DNA of 64,000 nt from Sphingobacteriaceae bacterium (GCA_947453445.1 CANGGP010000004.1:43484-107483); one strand, 5' to 3'; positions 1-11,064 are shown, numbered from the stretch's first letter. Notes: generated from the sequence alone by a model not told the origin. Made by a program: numbers and translations.

Positions 1-630
1 ATCACTAAATCTTGCAAATCCTTTGGTGCTTCCTTTTTTAATTTTAATCGTTACAATTAATTCATTTGGCTTAGAACCTTTGGTCACCGTGCGGTTTAAA
101 ACAATATTGCCGGGAGGCTCTGCATTTGAGGCTACAGCAGCAGGTGCATTCACCAAAGTGGTATCTTTGGCTGCATTTTCAAAAGCCTTGGTCATTTCAG
201 TATTTTCAATTTCAACTTGTTTCGGACTCATGTCAACAAAAGCTTTGTCGTTGTTGTATATATAATAGAATCGTGATTTAAAACTCACATTACCTTGCAA
301 ATTCGACGCTACATTAAAAGTTAAATTAAACGGCACTTCATCATCCGAAGGCAAAGAAGCCCACACCCATTTCACAATATTTCCTTCAACAACATAACTC
401 ACAGCCGAATCAGGATTTTGAACCAAACTTACCCCATCAGGTAATTCAATCTGAAACATCCCAAAGCCTTGAATCGCAGGTTTGGTGAGCTTAAACTCTA
501 CCTGGTATTCTTTGCCGGCAACCATTTTATCAGGTAAATTATTTGTGATTTTTACTACGCTATCACCGGTAAATATGCCCAATAACATGAGGGATATTGT
601 GTTAAACAGAATAAAAAGTTGTTTCATCAT
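1..630 (-). CDS. Secreted protein of unknown function, C-terminus truncated by window edge
   Basis: Minus-strand reading from CAT at 628-630 gives MMKQLFILFNTISLMLLGIFTGDSVVKITNNLPDKMVAGKEYQVEFKLTKP..., signal peptide-like, open to position 1; absent from the ORF track because it has no stop in the window. Confidence 0.75.
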   Translation of the reverse strand, partial: MMKQLFILFNTISLMLLGIFTGDSVVKITNNLPDKMVAGKEYQVEFKLTKPAIQGFGMFQIELPDGVSLVQNPDSAVSYVVEGNIVKWVWASLPSDDEVPFNLTFNVASNLQGNVSFKSRFYYIYNNDKAFVDMSPKQVEIENTEMTKAFENAAKDTTLVNAPAAVASNAEPPGNIVLNRTVTKGSKPNELIVTIKIKKGSTKGFARFSD

Positions 631-1078
631 GTCCCGAAGTTACTCCAATTGACTTTGTTCAATAATCTGATGAACAGCATTTTAGTAACACAGGTTTGTT
701 AACTTCCTATAAAACCACCTCACCAATGCGCTTTTTTGATAGTTAAATAGAATCGTTTTAAGGATAAAAAAGTGATTCGCAAAATGGGTGAAATGTTGAT
801 GGGTCTAGGAAAGAGAAAAACTAATTAATAACTCGAAAAAAAAAATTAAATCAAAATTGACATATCAAAATTTACCCACAAATCCGATCCATTTAGGGGT
901 CATTTTAAGCCCAAACTGCATAAAATTTTAAGACATTTGTTATTTTTGGCTCCTTTTTAAATTGAGAAAAGAAATTTGGATGTGGGCGCCTGAAACAAAA
1001 ATTGTTCAAGCATTCGTAGCACGAACGATTGCTACACCCAAGGTATGGATGCAATTCAAAAATCTAAAATCCTTAGGT

Positions 1079-1168
1079 TTACAAGTTGCCTGTCCTGCCC
1101 CCATCAACCGGCAAATTAATCCTACTAAAGTTTACGGCAGCCTTCTTGCTCCAAGGATTTGCAATACT
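1079..1168 (-). pseudogene. Remnant of the 3' end of an SDR-family gene
   Basis: Minus-strand reading ...SKKAAVNFSRINLPVDGGRTGNL* matches the C-terminus ...AAAYITGINLPVDGGRTGNL* of the intact SDR at 5289-6077; 20 nt identical core cctgtcctgcccccatcaac at 1089-1108 and 5299-5318. Confidence 0.7.
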
Positions 1169-1266
1169 GCGGTAATAACAAAAGTAAAGACGCGTAAAAA
1201 CAAAATTAAAAATACTGAAGCATCACAAATGCTTAGGGGCTGTATACTAATTTCTGAAATAGAATC

Positions 1267-4200
1267 TTAATCTTTTATCAATTTAAAAATTTGTGAGTTA
1301 GAAGTATCATGAATTTTTACGATATAAATTCCTTTAGCAAAATCTCCCATTTCAATTGTGTGTTTGCCTGCATCGAAACTGCATGAATAAACTATCTGCC
1401 CAATGCTATTAAAAATAATTATTTCGCAATCTGAATCTAATTCTAGTTTTACAATGTTGGCGGTTGGATTAGGATATAATTTAATCACCGAAATACCTTT
1501 TTGATTTTCTTTAATTCCGGTACAAGCATCCACACTTTGTGTAATAACCGCCAAATTTATGCAACCGTTCGCGTTAGTGCCTGAAACAGTGTAGGTGGTT
1601 GTTATTGTTGGCGAAACACTAATATTTATACCGATACCACCAGGATTAAATGTAAATGAATTAGCACCACTTGCTGTTAAAGTGGCACTCTCTCCTTCGC
1701 ACAACAAATTATTACTTGATGAAGCGTTAATAATAGGTAATGGGTGTACGATTACATTCGAAATGGCAGTGTTGGAACCTAAACAACCTGCAGCACTGGT
1801 TCCTATAGCCGAAAAGGTGCTTGTAATAGCCGGTGAAACTACTGGTCCTGAAGAATAGGTATAAGTACTAGCGCCACTTGCAATCAGAGTGAACGATTTA
1901 CCAATACAAATTGCTCCGCTATTAATCGAGATAATTGGTATAGCGTTAACAGTTACTGTGCTTACTGCTGACCCGTAACAACCCAAAGTGTTTGTGCCCG
2001 TAACAGTATAAAAGCTTGTTATGTTGGGAGTAACAATTGGTCCACTCGAATAGGAATAGTTACTCGCACCACTTGCATTGATAGTGAAGCTCTGACCAGC
2101 ACAAATTGAACCATTGTTGACCATAACAGTCGGACTTTGGAGTACAGTAACTACACTAACTGCAGTATTGGAACTGATACAGCCGACCGAATTTGTCCCA
2201 ATAACAGAATAGTTACTGGTAGTAATCGGTGAAACAATCGCTGAAGCGGAACTATACGTGTAGCTTACTGCACCAGTGGGAACAATTGTGAAGGATTGTC
2301 CACTGCAAATTGTTCCGTTATTGACAGAAATAGTTGGACTTGTTCTAATTGTAACAGTATTAATAACTGTACTAGAACAGCCAAGTGTGTTCGTGCCAGA
2401 AACAGTGTAGGAAGTTGTTGCAGAGGGTGAAACCACAGATGAACCAGAACTATAGGTATAAGAAAATGCACCACTTGGATTAATTGTAAATGATTTGCCA
2501 GGACAAATGGAACCGCTATTAACTGTAATCGTTGGATCACCACTTCTTACAAGCACAGTGTTTGTTTCTACACAACCATTATTGTCTATATAGACAAAGT
2601 AAACACCAACATTGAGCGTGCTAATATTTGTAACACTTGGATTTTGCAAATTAGAAGTGAATGAATTTGGTCCGAACCAATTGTAAGTGGGTACAGTGGT
2701 GCCCGAAGTTGTTACACTCAAATTTATAACACCGCCAGTACAAACGCTGTTATTGCTTGATGCAATCGGATAAATAAGAGAGCAGTCTTTGAACTTTACT
2801 AAGAATCCATCAAATGGATTTCCACCATAAGTATTCTGATGACCATTGTATGAAGCAATTTGATTGGTAACCGAAGAGCTTGTTGTACCTGCTAAATACA
2901 CATCTCCAAAAACGTCGGCTGCACAAATGGGTGAATCAGCGCCTTCATCTTCGGATCCTCCATAATAGGTGCCATATTGCCGCACACCACTGCTATTGAA
3001 TTTTACTAAAAAAGCATCCCTTTGGCCACCGCCATAATTGGATTGATAAGCGCCAGAGGTTGCAACAAAATTTTGCGTTGTTGAATTAGAAGCAGTTAAA
3101 GCTGCCAAGTAAACATTGTTAAATGCATCTGTAGCGCAGTGTCCAGCGGTTTCATTGCCTGTGCCTCCATACCATGTTGCCCATTGTCTCACACCGTTTG
3201 TATTGAATTTTGCTAAAAAGGCGTCGCTTCCAAATGTACTAGCACAGGTAGGTTGATGGCTGCTTGCCGTAGCGATTACTGTTCCACTCACAGCGTTGGC
3301 GTATCCAGATAAATAAACATCGCCATTCGAGTCGGTTGCGCATCCAAAGGCATCGCTACAACTTCCTCCATAATAAGTTCCCCATTGTCTTACTCCGCTA
3401 GAATTAAATTTAGCTAAATAGGCATTAAAGCAAGTGGCCGTTGAACCATAAACTGCTTGGTGGCTTCCTGGCGTTGCAATATACGTACCACTGCTTGACG
3501 CAGTATGGCCGGCTAAATAAACATTACCGCTTATATCCGTTGAACATAGCGAATTCCATTCTTGGCTTGCTCCACCATAAAATGTTCCCCATTGTCGTAC
3601 ACCGCTGGAATTAAACTTTACCAAAAAAGCATCATAATTATTAGCCCCACTCATATTAGTTGTCTGATGGCTGCCAGATGAAGCTATCATTGTTGATGTT
3701 CCAGAAGCTGAAATCCCCGCCATAAACACATTACCGCTAGCGTCTGCTGCACAGCTAAAGCCCCACTCGGTGCCTGAATCACCATAATAGGTCCCCCATT
3801 GCCTTACGCCGCTTGAATTAAATTTTACTAAAAAAGCATCGCCATTTCCACCATTTAGTGGCTGATGACAGCCGGAGGTAGCGATTAAAGAGGAAGACGA
3901 GGATCCATTTGTAACACCTGATAAAAAGACATTGTTAGAAGCATCTGTACAACAACTATAGGCCGCATCTCCTGCTGCTCCATAATAAGTAGCCCATAAA
4001 CGTGTGCCATTTGTATTAAATTTAGCTAAAAAACTTGTTCCCGAAGCTCCCGTTGTGGTTTGATGACTTCCAGAAGTTGCTATGGTTGTACCATTACCAA
4101 TTGATATGCCGCATAAGTATACATCGCCAATAGCGTCGGTTGCGCATCCATAAGCCCGGTCATCACTAGAACCCCCATAATAGGTTCCCCATGATCTTGT

Positions 4201-4968
4201 TACAGGATCTATCAGTAATTCATATTCAGAATTGTAGTTTTCTATTTCAAAACTAACCTTCGTATTATTAATTATCCATTTTGCTTTTAACTGTTTCCCA
4301 TTTTGAAAAACTACAGGCGCACCTTCCTGCACCTTGCCAATAGGTGTTTCTAATACTAATGAACCGTCATCATTCAGGCGAAGGCTGGCACCTTCTACAA
4401 GGATTTGAATTTGTTTGTAATCAACATGCGGTGCAACAATGTAATCGTATTTTAACTCTCCATTTTTTTCATAGTAATGCAAATTGATGCCATTGTACAA
4501 ATTATTTAACGTAATGCCTTTGTAGCTTTTTACATTCATTGCACCTTCGGGGCAACTTTTTAAATAATAATTATTGAAACCGGGGAGAGTCTGGTCAGTG
4601 GTTGTAGTTAAATTTCTATTGGCATTTAACCAACTGATATCTATTCGATAAATGACCTCTTTATCAACTTCTTTTCGCTTTTGTTTTGTTTTAAAGTCTT
4701 CTACCTCCTTGTAACTTTCAGCGCGACACAATTGATAGCTAACGCCGTTCTTTTTTATGTACACAGCCATATTGCCCGACATTACGCCATACAATACATC
4801 CGGGCGGGCTTTGTAGTTTTGGTCATAAACTTGCCCTTTGTTTTCAGTGAAACTTATATTTGAATTTTGTTGTTTAACAGTTCTACTAGGCTCACTATAG
4901 GGTGTTGATTTTGCGAAAAGGGTTGCCGCAAATGTTATGGCTATTAATGATGAAAAAACTTTTTTCAT
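1267..4968 (-). CDS. SBBP beta-propeller / Ig-like repeat secreted protein with T9SS type A sorting domain
   Basis: 1233 aa ORF; signal peptide; repeats of WGTYYGGS...DxxGDVYLxG...FLxKFN; several TISVNNGTICxGxSFTI repeats; C-terminal LYPNPTANIVKLEL...GIYIVKI...KLIKD. Confidence 0.9.
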   Translation of the reverse strand: MKKVFSSLIAITFAATLFAKSTPYSEPSRTVKQQNSNISFTENKGQVYDQNYKARPDVLYGVMSGNMAVYIKKNGVSYQLCRAESYKEVEDFKTKQKRKEVDKEVIYRIDISWLNANRNLTTTTDQTLPGFNNYYLKSCPEGAMNVKSYKGITLNNLYNGINLHYYEKNGELKYDYIVAPHVDYKQIQILVEGASLRLNDDGSLVLETPIGKVQEGAPVVFQNGKQLKAKWIINNTKVSFEIENYNSEYELLIDPVTRSWGTYYGGSSDDRAYGCATDAIGDVYLCGISIGNGTTIATSGSHQTTTGASGTSFLAKFNTNGTRLWATYYGAAGDAAYSCCTDASNNVFLSGVTNGSSSSSLIATSGCHQPLNGGNGDAFLVKFNSSGVRQWGTYYGDSGTEWGFSCAADASGNVFMAGISASGTSTMIASSGSHQTTNMSGANNYDAFLVKFNSSGVRQWGTFYGGASQEWNSLCSTDISGNVYLAGHTASSSGTYIATPGSHQAVYGSTATCFNAYLAKFNSSGVRQWGTYYGGSCSDAFGCATDSNGDVYLSGYANAVSGTVIATASSHQPTCASTFGSDAFLAKFNTNGVRQWATWYGGTGNETAGHCATDAFNNVYLAALTASNSTTQNFVATSGAYQSNYGGGQRDAFLVKFNSSGVRQYGTYYGGSEDEGADSPICAADVFGDVYLAGTTSSSVTNQIASYNGHQNTYGGNPFDGFLVKFKDCSLIYPIASSNNSVCTGGVINLSVTTSGTTVPTYNWFGPNSFTSNLQNPSVTNISTLNVGVYFVYIDNNGCVETNTVLVRSGDPTITVNSGSICPGKSFTINPSGAFSYTYSSGSSVVSPSATTSYTVSGTNTLGCSSTVINTVTIRTSPTISVNNGTICSGQSFTIVPTGAVSYTYSSASAIVSPITTSNYSVIGTNSVGCISSNTAVSVVTVLQSPTVMVNNGSICAGQSFTINASGASNYSYSSGPIVTPNITSFYTVTGTNTLGCYGSAVSTVTVNAIPIISINSGAICIGKSFTLIASGASTYTYSSGPVVSPAITSTFSAIGTSAAGCLGSNTAISNVIVHPLPIINASSSNNLLCEGESATLTASGANSFTFNPGGIGINISVSPTITTTYTVSGTNANGCINLAVITQSVDACTGIKENQKGISVIKLYPNPTANIVKLELDSDCEIIIFNSIGQIVYSCSFDAGKHTIEMGDFAKGIYIVKIHDTSNSQIFKLIKD

Positions 4969-5288
4969 TAGTTCTTATGACATGTTTAACTCAAATATAA
5001 CATATATAACCATTAAAAAACAAAGTATAATGACGCAAGTCTTTGTTGTTTTTTTTATGTTTAGTTGCGCTTTGTGTTTAATATTTAATGGTAATATTAT
5101 TGACTTTATAGAAACAATCAGAGTTCACAAAACTACAAACAATATGTTAAATCGGATTGATACTAAAATAATAAAACTTATTGCAAATGTAGACAATGTA
5201 AAAGAAAATTGACATGCGAAAACGATGTAGATTCTCAGTCTTAAATTATCCAATTCAAATTCGGTAAACCTAAAGGGAAAGCTCTTTG

Positions 5289-6077
5289 TTACAAATTCCC
5301 TGTCCTGCCCCCATCAACAGGTAAGTTAATGCCGGTGATATATGCTGCTGCAGGCGAAACCAAAAAAGCAACAGCATTAGCAATTTCAGAGGCCTCAGCA
5401 AAACGACCCATTGGAATTTCATGCAACATTTCTTCCTTTACCACTTCATTGGCCACATTGCTTTTAACTGATTTGTTCTCAATGATATTGGCCAAGCGTT
5501 GGGTTGCCGTTGCTCCGGGTAAAACATTATTCACGGTGATGCCAAACTTACCCAATTCATTGGCCATGGTTTTGCTCCAATTGGCTACTGCCGCCCGAAT
5601 GGTATTGCTCACACCCAAATTCGGCAATGGCAATTTAACTGAAGTAGAAATTACATTTACAATTCGACCATAATGGGTGTTTTTCATTCCTTCCAAACAT
5701 GCTTGCACCAAAACATGGCTGCAAATTAAATGGTTGTTAAATGCCGATAAAAATTCTTCGGGTTTAGCCGCCACAATTGGTCCTGCTGCAGGGCCTCCGG
5801 TATTGTTTACCAAAATGTTTACAGGTCCGCTGCGTTGAATAAAACTTTCAACAAGTTCTTTTAACTGACTTGGATTCGAAAAATCAACGCAGATATAAGA
5901 ATGCAACTGATGTCCATTGTTTGGTAATTCAGCTTTGGTTTGTTTTAAAGCCGATTCATTTCGGGCAATTAAAGTTACTGCTGCCCCCATTTGAGCCAAT
6001 TCAATGGCAACTGCCTTTCCTATGCCTTGCGTACTGCCACACACAATGGCCCTTTTGTTTTTTAAATCAAGATTCAT
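5289..6077 (-). CDS. SDR family oxidoreductase (FabG-like)
   Basis: AIVCGSTQGIGKAVA Rossmann motif, NNTGG, C-terminal GINLPVDGGRTGNL. Confidence 0.9.
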   Translation of the reverse strand: MNLDLKNKRAIVCGSTQGIGKAVAIELAQMGAAVTLIARNESALKQTKAELPNNGHQLHSYICVDFSNPSQLKELVESFIQRSGPVNILVNNTGGPAAGPIVAAKPEEFLSAFNNHLICSHVLVQACLEGMKNTHYGRIVNVISTSVKLPLPNLGVSNTIRAAVANWSKTMANELGKFGITVNNVLPGATATQRLANIIENKSVKSNVANEVVKEEMLHEIPMGRFAEASEIANAVAFLVSPAAAYITGINLPVDGGRTGNL

Positions 6078-6540
6078 CGTTTTGTTCTCCTAATATTTTA
6101 TTTAATGCTTTTGAAATTTTATCGCTTTCATATCCTTTTGCAAAAAGATAATTCATTACGCTATAATACATTTTTCTTCGATCACTTTGTTTGCTTTGCG
6201 CAATTTTTTTTTCAATTAATCGCTTGAGTTCCTTCTCATAATCATCATCACCCAAAGAGGCCAAGGCTTTGTTGATGCAATAATCAGACACTTGGTGTTT
6301 TCGCAATTCGTTTTTTATTTTTTGTTTACCCCAGTGTTTTATTCGAAACTTTCCGCCGGCAAAGGCCAAGGCAAATCGCTCTTCGTTTAAAAAATTATCC
6401 TCAATTAACAACACAATGACTTCATCGATTTGCTCTGTGGGTAATTTTAAGCTTTGTAATTTTTTCCGCACATCAAATTGAGAGCGCTCTTGATAAGCAC
6501 ACCAATTTTGCATTTTCACCAAAGCCTCTTCTTTTTCCAA
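6067..6540 (-). CDS. recX: Regulatory protein RecX
   Basis: 157 aa, RecX-like pattern: RSQFDVRKKLQSLKLPTEQIDEVIVLLIEDNFLNEERFALAFAGGKFRIKHWGKQKIKNELRKHQVS. Confidence 0.85.
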   Translation of the reverse strand: MEKEEALVKMQNWCAYQERSQFDVRKKLQSLKLPTEQIDEVIVLLIEDNFLNEERFALAFAGGKFRIKHWGKQKIKNELRKHQVSDYCINKALASLGDDDYEKELKRLIEKKIAQSKQSDRRKMYYSVMNYLFAKGYESDKISKALNKILGEQNDES

Positions 6541-6542
6541 TC

Positions 6543-9500
6543 TTACTCCTTGCTAATTTTTTGGGTAAATCGTTGATCACCCACCTCAATTTCAACCAAA
6601 TAAATTCCTTTCGCCATCGTGGTTAAATCAATGCGTTGTTGTATCCCTCCTTTAAGGTTTGTTTGAATTAACAACCTGCCCAAAGCATCATAAACCATCA
6701 ACTTGGCCTGCTGAAGGCTTTGCGGACACTGAACAATGAACTCTCCGGAACTTGGGTTAGGGAAAATTTTGAATTGAGCTTTAATATAATTTGATTTCAG
6801 TCCTACTGTTGAAATGGCGTAACATGCACTTGTATCAACACAATTGTTCACCGTAATTTTTAGGGCATAGTGACCGTTTAAGCCGACTGTATAATCTTTA
6901 GCACTTGCCCCTGATATTTGCGCCATAGCGTTATCGCAGTCCAACCACTGATAAATAGCCCCAATGGCATTGGCCGATAATACTATGTCGTTAACTGTAA
7001 CAGCGGTGTCAACAGGCGGATCAACATTTACAATACTGTTCACCAAACTGTCACAACCATTTAATCCGGTTAACACATCGGTATATGTACCTGCAATGCT
7101 ATAACTGTTCGCACCGATGTGCAAAATTTCTCCGGCACATAATTGTACACTTTGTGAAATGGCCACCGAATGCTGAATCGCAATGGCGATGGTTCTTGAA
7201 TTCGATGTACCGCAAGCATTCACCGCGCTTACTGATAATATACCGCTATTGCTACTGCTTGTGATTGCAATACTGGCGTTTATCGAACTCCCAGTCCAAG
7301 CGTTTGGTAGCGACCAAGTATATGACGAAGCACCGGGTACAGGACTCACACTAAAAGTACTATTCTTACCTTCGCAAATGGCCGTTGAGCCAATGATGGA
7401 GAGCGGAATGCTTGGTGACGACACGGTGTTAATTGACAATATTGAACACGAGCCCTGATTCGCACAGCCGCCTTCTCCGCGATAATAATACACCTGCGAT
7501 AAACTTGGGGTCACCACTACACTATTACCACTGGCAATCAAAGTGCCACCACAACTACCCAAATACCATTTCCAAGTAGCATTATCATTTATACTTCCGG
7601 CGGTTGTTAAGGTAGACGTGCCAAATGCACACACACTTGCAGTTGCATTCGACGCATTGGCTTGCGCCGCCAAACAAGAATCTTTTGCAATTGTAAATTG
7701 TGTATTAAAATAATTAACAGCTGAGCCACTGTAAGAACTAACGCCATATGTACCACTGTTAACAGCCATGGCACTGTCAATTTTTGTCCATGATGCGGCT
7801 AAATAAGCGCCCGTGGCACGGCGGTATAACTTAAATTTATTGGGTGCTAAGCTTTGATTCACACTAATACTGCCATATCCTGAAAGTGTCATGGTATTAA
7901 TGGGTGAAAATGCTTGGGCACCATAATTATTGATTATCCAATACCTGGATGATGTGTTACTGAATGATTTATTTGTTGGAACCGAGTCGGGTTGAATGTT
8001 TAATCGGGTAACACATATTTCTCCATTGGGAATGGTTGCGGCCGGAAAATTAATACTGAGTCCTTCTGCCGAAAATGTTTTAATGCCCGGTGTGTTGATG
8101 GTTTGACGCTCGCTGAAACCGCCACCAACAGGCGCTGTTGAAAGGATGTGTTGTGCCGATGCATTTAAATGTGCATTGGCATTACCGGCCCGATCATAAA
8201 TTGAATTTCCCAATTCGTTACATTGATAATACGCAATTAATGAAGGATCAACAACACCATGGTTTCTGGTTAAATGCATCAATTCACGAATTTCATTTTG
8301 ACTTAAAGTTCGATTGTAAAAACAAACCTCATCAATTTGTCCGGTCATTGTTCGGCTTGCATTATTGCGATCATTTCCCAAATTAAAACCGCTGTTAAAA
8401 TTCACTGCTGCATTGGCAACACTGTTAACATAAGGCACGCCATTCACAAAAATGGTTGAGGCATTGGCACTTGTTACCAAAGCCACATGGGTCCATAGGT
8501 TATAGGGTATAATCGGACCTCCGCCATAATTATACGTTGCAGCGTTATCGTTGTAATGATAACCAATTTGATTTCCGTTTCTAAAATTTAAGCCGGTTGC
8601 TGATCCATTCGCCGAAAATAAGATACCTGCAAATGATGCTTGTGCCACATCAATTTTTATCCAAGCAGAAATGGAAATTGAATTGGTAATGCCCAATGCC
8701 AAAGGTGGCGTTGTTGCATAATTAGAAGGACTGCTAATGTTAATTGCTTTACCCGGAATCGTATCGCTATTACAAGGAATAACTTGTATGTATTTGGTAA
8801 TTGATTTTGTAGAAATATTGTTCAGTGCATCTTTCACAGTGAGTTGAATCGTATATAATCCACTTGCGCTATAAGTCACCGCTGCCGTTGATGTAAAAAC
8901 CAATGATGGCGTAGCACCCTGAAAACTCCAAGTATATGACAATGGCGCATTCACCGCTCCTACTGAACCATCATTAAATTGAATGTTTGGACTCGAACAG
9001 GTAATACTCGTGTCGTTGAATAATATTTCGGCACTGAAAGCTCTTAAATTATCGAAGCCACTTTCCCAAATGGCCCTTCCATATGAGGCGTAACGTATAC
9101 GTGATTGATTGGTGCCATCATCATACATCGAAAAACCGGTAGGACTTCTTCTTGAAGGCAAATTGGTGCCGTAATTTGTCCATGTGGTTTGTCCCGCTTT
9201 TTTATAATACACCGCATTATTTGTGGCGATTAAAACCAACTCTTGAGTGCCTCCATAAACTTCTGCCAAAATTCGACGGTGATTAACATTCGGTAGATTA
9301 TAGCTTACATTCAACCAAGAAGTGCCGGCATTGGCTGAACGATAAACAACATTATTGCAAGAAGCGTAAAGAATATCGGCATTATTGGCCATACTCACCA
9401 AACTGCCTAAACTGCTTGGTGCCGTGGGTATTGAACTCACCGAAAAACTTGGATTTGCAGACAAAGCATTGTTAGATACATACAATGTTCCGCTTGCTAA

Positions 9501-11063
9501 CAACACATACAAACGGTTTGGATTGGCAACACAACTATGCACAACTTTAATGGTTTGACTAAAAGAGGTAATGGCCGTCCAAGTTGGCGAACTTGAATTT
9601 AAATTTGTGCAACGGTAAACATCAGTAAAGCCCATAAAAGCCAAATTAGGATCGGTGCGGTTAAATGCAAATGAATTCCAATTTGTGGTAGGTAAATTAT
9701 AAGCGCCTACAGCGCCGGTATGATTTAATTGTCTGTTTGTTCCATCAAAGTAAATATGTCCGTTGTAATCCGCTTGTCGTTTGGCATAATCATCGCCTCC
9801 ACCAATGGTAAACCAGCCCGTTACATCGCTGTACAACTTCCCGTTGTCTTGCGTACCGATGCTCACAAAATCTTTTTTAATTAAACTGCTTATGCCTGTT
9901 TCATTGCCAATTTCATAAGCATACAAACCGTTACTTTTAGCAGTCCATGTATTACCGCCATCGTTACTTAACCAAACTCCCCCATCATTGCAACTGTACA
10001 ATTTTGTATTGTCGAATGGGGCTTGCATAATTTGATGCATATCAGTGTGAACAATTGTCGCCCAAAAGGTCAACATGGTCCATGTTGCGCCGCTATCGAC
10101 CGAAAACCAAGTATTATGTGCTTGTAACCAAACTTTTGCAGGGTCATTCGCATCAACCGTAATGGCATGGTTGTAGTTGCCCTGACTGCTTGAAGTAACC
10201 GTATTACTGTAATAAGTTAAAAAAGGACTACCTCCTGCTTTTTTCACATTAAAACTCAAACCACCATTGTTTGATTTATGCATAATGCCGCCATCACCAA
10301 TCACACTAAAATAAACCACATTGGTTGAACTCGGACAAACGGCTATGCGCGCGCCGCTTTGAATAACTGTTGATGAACTTACAATTCCGGCAGTAATTTG
10401 TGTCCATGTGCTGCCGAAGTCAGTCGACCTTAAAAATTTTGGTACACTTTCCATGCTTGCCGCATATAGGGTTTGCGAATTAACGGCAGCATTGCTTTTT
10501 AAATCACAAAAGGGAATGTTTGTGGCGGTGGTGGCCGACCAAGTTAATCCGGCATTGCTCGATTTGTAGATCCCCTTATTGGTAGCAGCAACAAACTCAG
10601 AAGCGTTAGTAGGATTTTGTAAAATTTCTATCACCAAACAGTTCACCAATGAAGTAGCACTAAAACTAATGCCCCCATTTGTTGATTTAAAAATACCTGC
10701 ACCATTGCTATAATAATTGGCATCACCTGTTCCTAAAAACAAGTTTTGATCATTGGTATAATCGATGCAAATGGCTGCACAACTGTTTGTGATGCTTTCT
10801 GTACCGGGCGCCACGGTCCAACTCGCTGCTTGATTATTACTTAAAAACAAACCCCCTTCGGCTGTAACACAATAATATTTTAAGGGATTACTTGGATGAA
10901 ATTTCATCTGAGAGATTCTCGAAAAACCATTAATCTGTCCCGACACATTGGTCGGAAAATTGGTGCCACCCGGAACCGGCGTCCAATTGGCTAATTGCGC
11001 CTTCAAGAAAAGACTTGAAAAAAACACAATTAAAAACACTGTTATGCCAAAAATCTTCTTCAT
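6543..11063 (-). CDS. Large secreted BNR/VPS10-like repeat protein with PKD, LamG-like and T9SS sorting domains
   Basis: 1506 aa; SxDxGxTW Asp-box repeats (STDFGSTWTQI, SNDGGNTWTA), PKD-like segment, LamG-like segment, C-terminal IFPNPSSGEFIVQ...KGIYLVEIEVGDQRFTQKISKE. Confidence 0.88.
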   Translation of the reverse strand: MKKIFGITVFLIVFFSSLFLKAQLANWTPVPGGTNFPTNVSGQINGFSRISQMKFHPSNPLKYYCVTAEGGLFLSNNQAASWTVAPGTESITNSCAAICIDYTNDQNLFLGTGDANYYSNGAGIFKSTNGGISFSATSLVNCLVIEILQNPTNASEFVAATNKGIYKSSNAGLTWSATTATNIPFCDLKSNAAVNSQTLYAASMESVPKFLRSTDFGSTWTQITAGIVSSSTVIQSGARIAVCPSSTNVVYFSVIGDGGIMHKSNNGGLSFNVKKAGGSPFLTYYSNTVTSSSQGNYNHAITVDANDPAKVWLQAHNTWFSVDSGATWTMLTFWATIVHTDMHQIMQAPFDNTKLYSCNDGGVWLSNDGGNTWTAKSNGLYAYEIGNETGISSLIKKDFVSIGTQDNGKLYSDVTGWFTIGGGDDYAKRQADYNGHIYFDGTNRQLNHTGAVGAYNLPTTNWNSFAFNRTDPNLAFMGFTDVYRCTNLNSSSPTWTAITSFSQTIKVVHSCVANPNRLYVLLASGTLYVSNNALSANPSFSVSSIPTAPSSLGSLVSMANNADILYASCNNVVYRSANAGTSWLNVSYNLPNVNHRRILAEVYGGTQELVLIATNNAVYYKKAGQTTWTNYGTNLPSRRSPTGFSMYDDGTNQSRIRYASYGRAIWESGFDNLRAFSAEILFNDTSITCSSPNIQFNDGSVGAVNAPLSYTWSFQGATPSLVFTSTAAVTYSASGLYTIQLTVKDALNNISTKSITKYIQVIPCNSDTIPGKAINISSPSNYATTPPLALGITNSISISAWIKIDVAQASFAGILFSANGSATGLNFRNGNQIGYHYNDNAATYNYGGGPIIPYNLWTHVALVTSANASTIFVNGVPYVNSVANAAVNFNSGFNLGNDRNNASRTMTGQIDEVCFYNRTLSQNEIRELMHLTRNHGVVDPSLIAYYQCNELGNSIYDRAGNANAHLNASAQHILSTAPVGGGFSERQTINTPGIKTFSAEGLSINFPAATIPNGEICVTRLNIQPDSVPTNKSFSNTSSRYWIINNYGAQAFSPINTMTLSGYGSISVNQSLAPNKFKLYRRATGAYLAASWTKIDSAMAVNSGTYGVSSYSGSAVNYFNTQFTIAKDSCLAAQANASNATASVCAFGTSTLTTAGSINDNATWKWYLGSCGGTLIASGNSVVVTPSLSQVYYYRGEGGCANQGSCSILSINTVSSPSIPLSIIGSTAICEGKNSTFSVSPVPGASSYTWSLPNAWTGSSINASIAITSSSNSGILSVSAVNACGTSNSRTIAIAIQHSVAISQSVQLCAGEILHIGANSYSIAGTYTDVLTGLNGCDSLVNSIVNVDPPVDTAVTVNDIVLSANAIGAIYQWLDCDNAMAQISGASAKDYTVGLNGHYALKITVNNCVDTSACYAISTVGLKSNYIKAQFKIFPNPSSGEFIVQCPQSLQQAKLMVYDALGRLLIQTNLKGGIQQRIDLTTMAKGIYLVEIEVGDQRFTQKISKE

Positions 11064-11064
11064 T

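Noticed and set aside
962-1270. Plus-strand ORF of 102 aa
   Set aside because: Antisense to the SDR 3' remnant, TTG start, no recognizable domain; likely spurious
2780-4200. Regularly spaced DNA repeats resembling an array
   Set aside because: Repeats are in frame, about 200 bp period, encode SBBP beta-propeller blades; not CRISPR
4937-5212. Plus-strand 91 aa ORF
   Set aside because: Starts antisense inside the T9SS gene signal peptide and continues through AT-rich intergenic DNA; no family features
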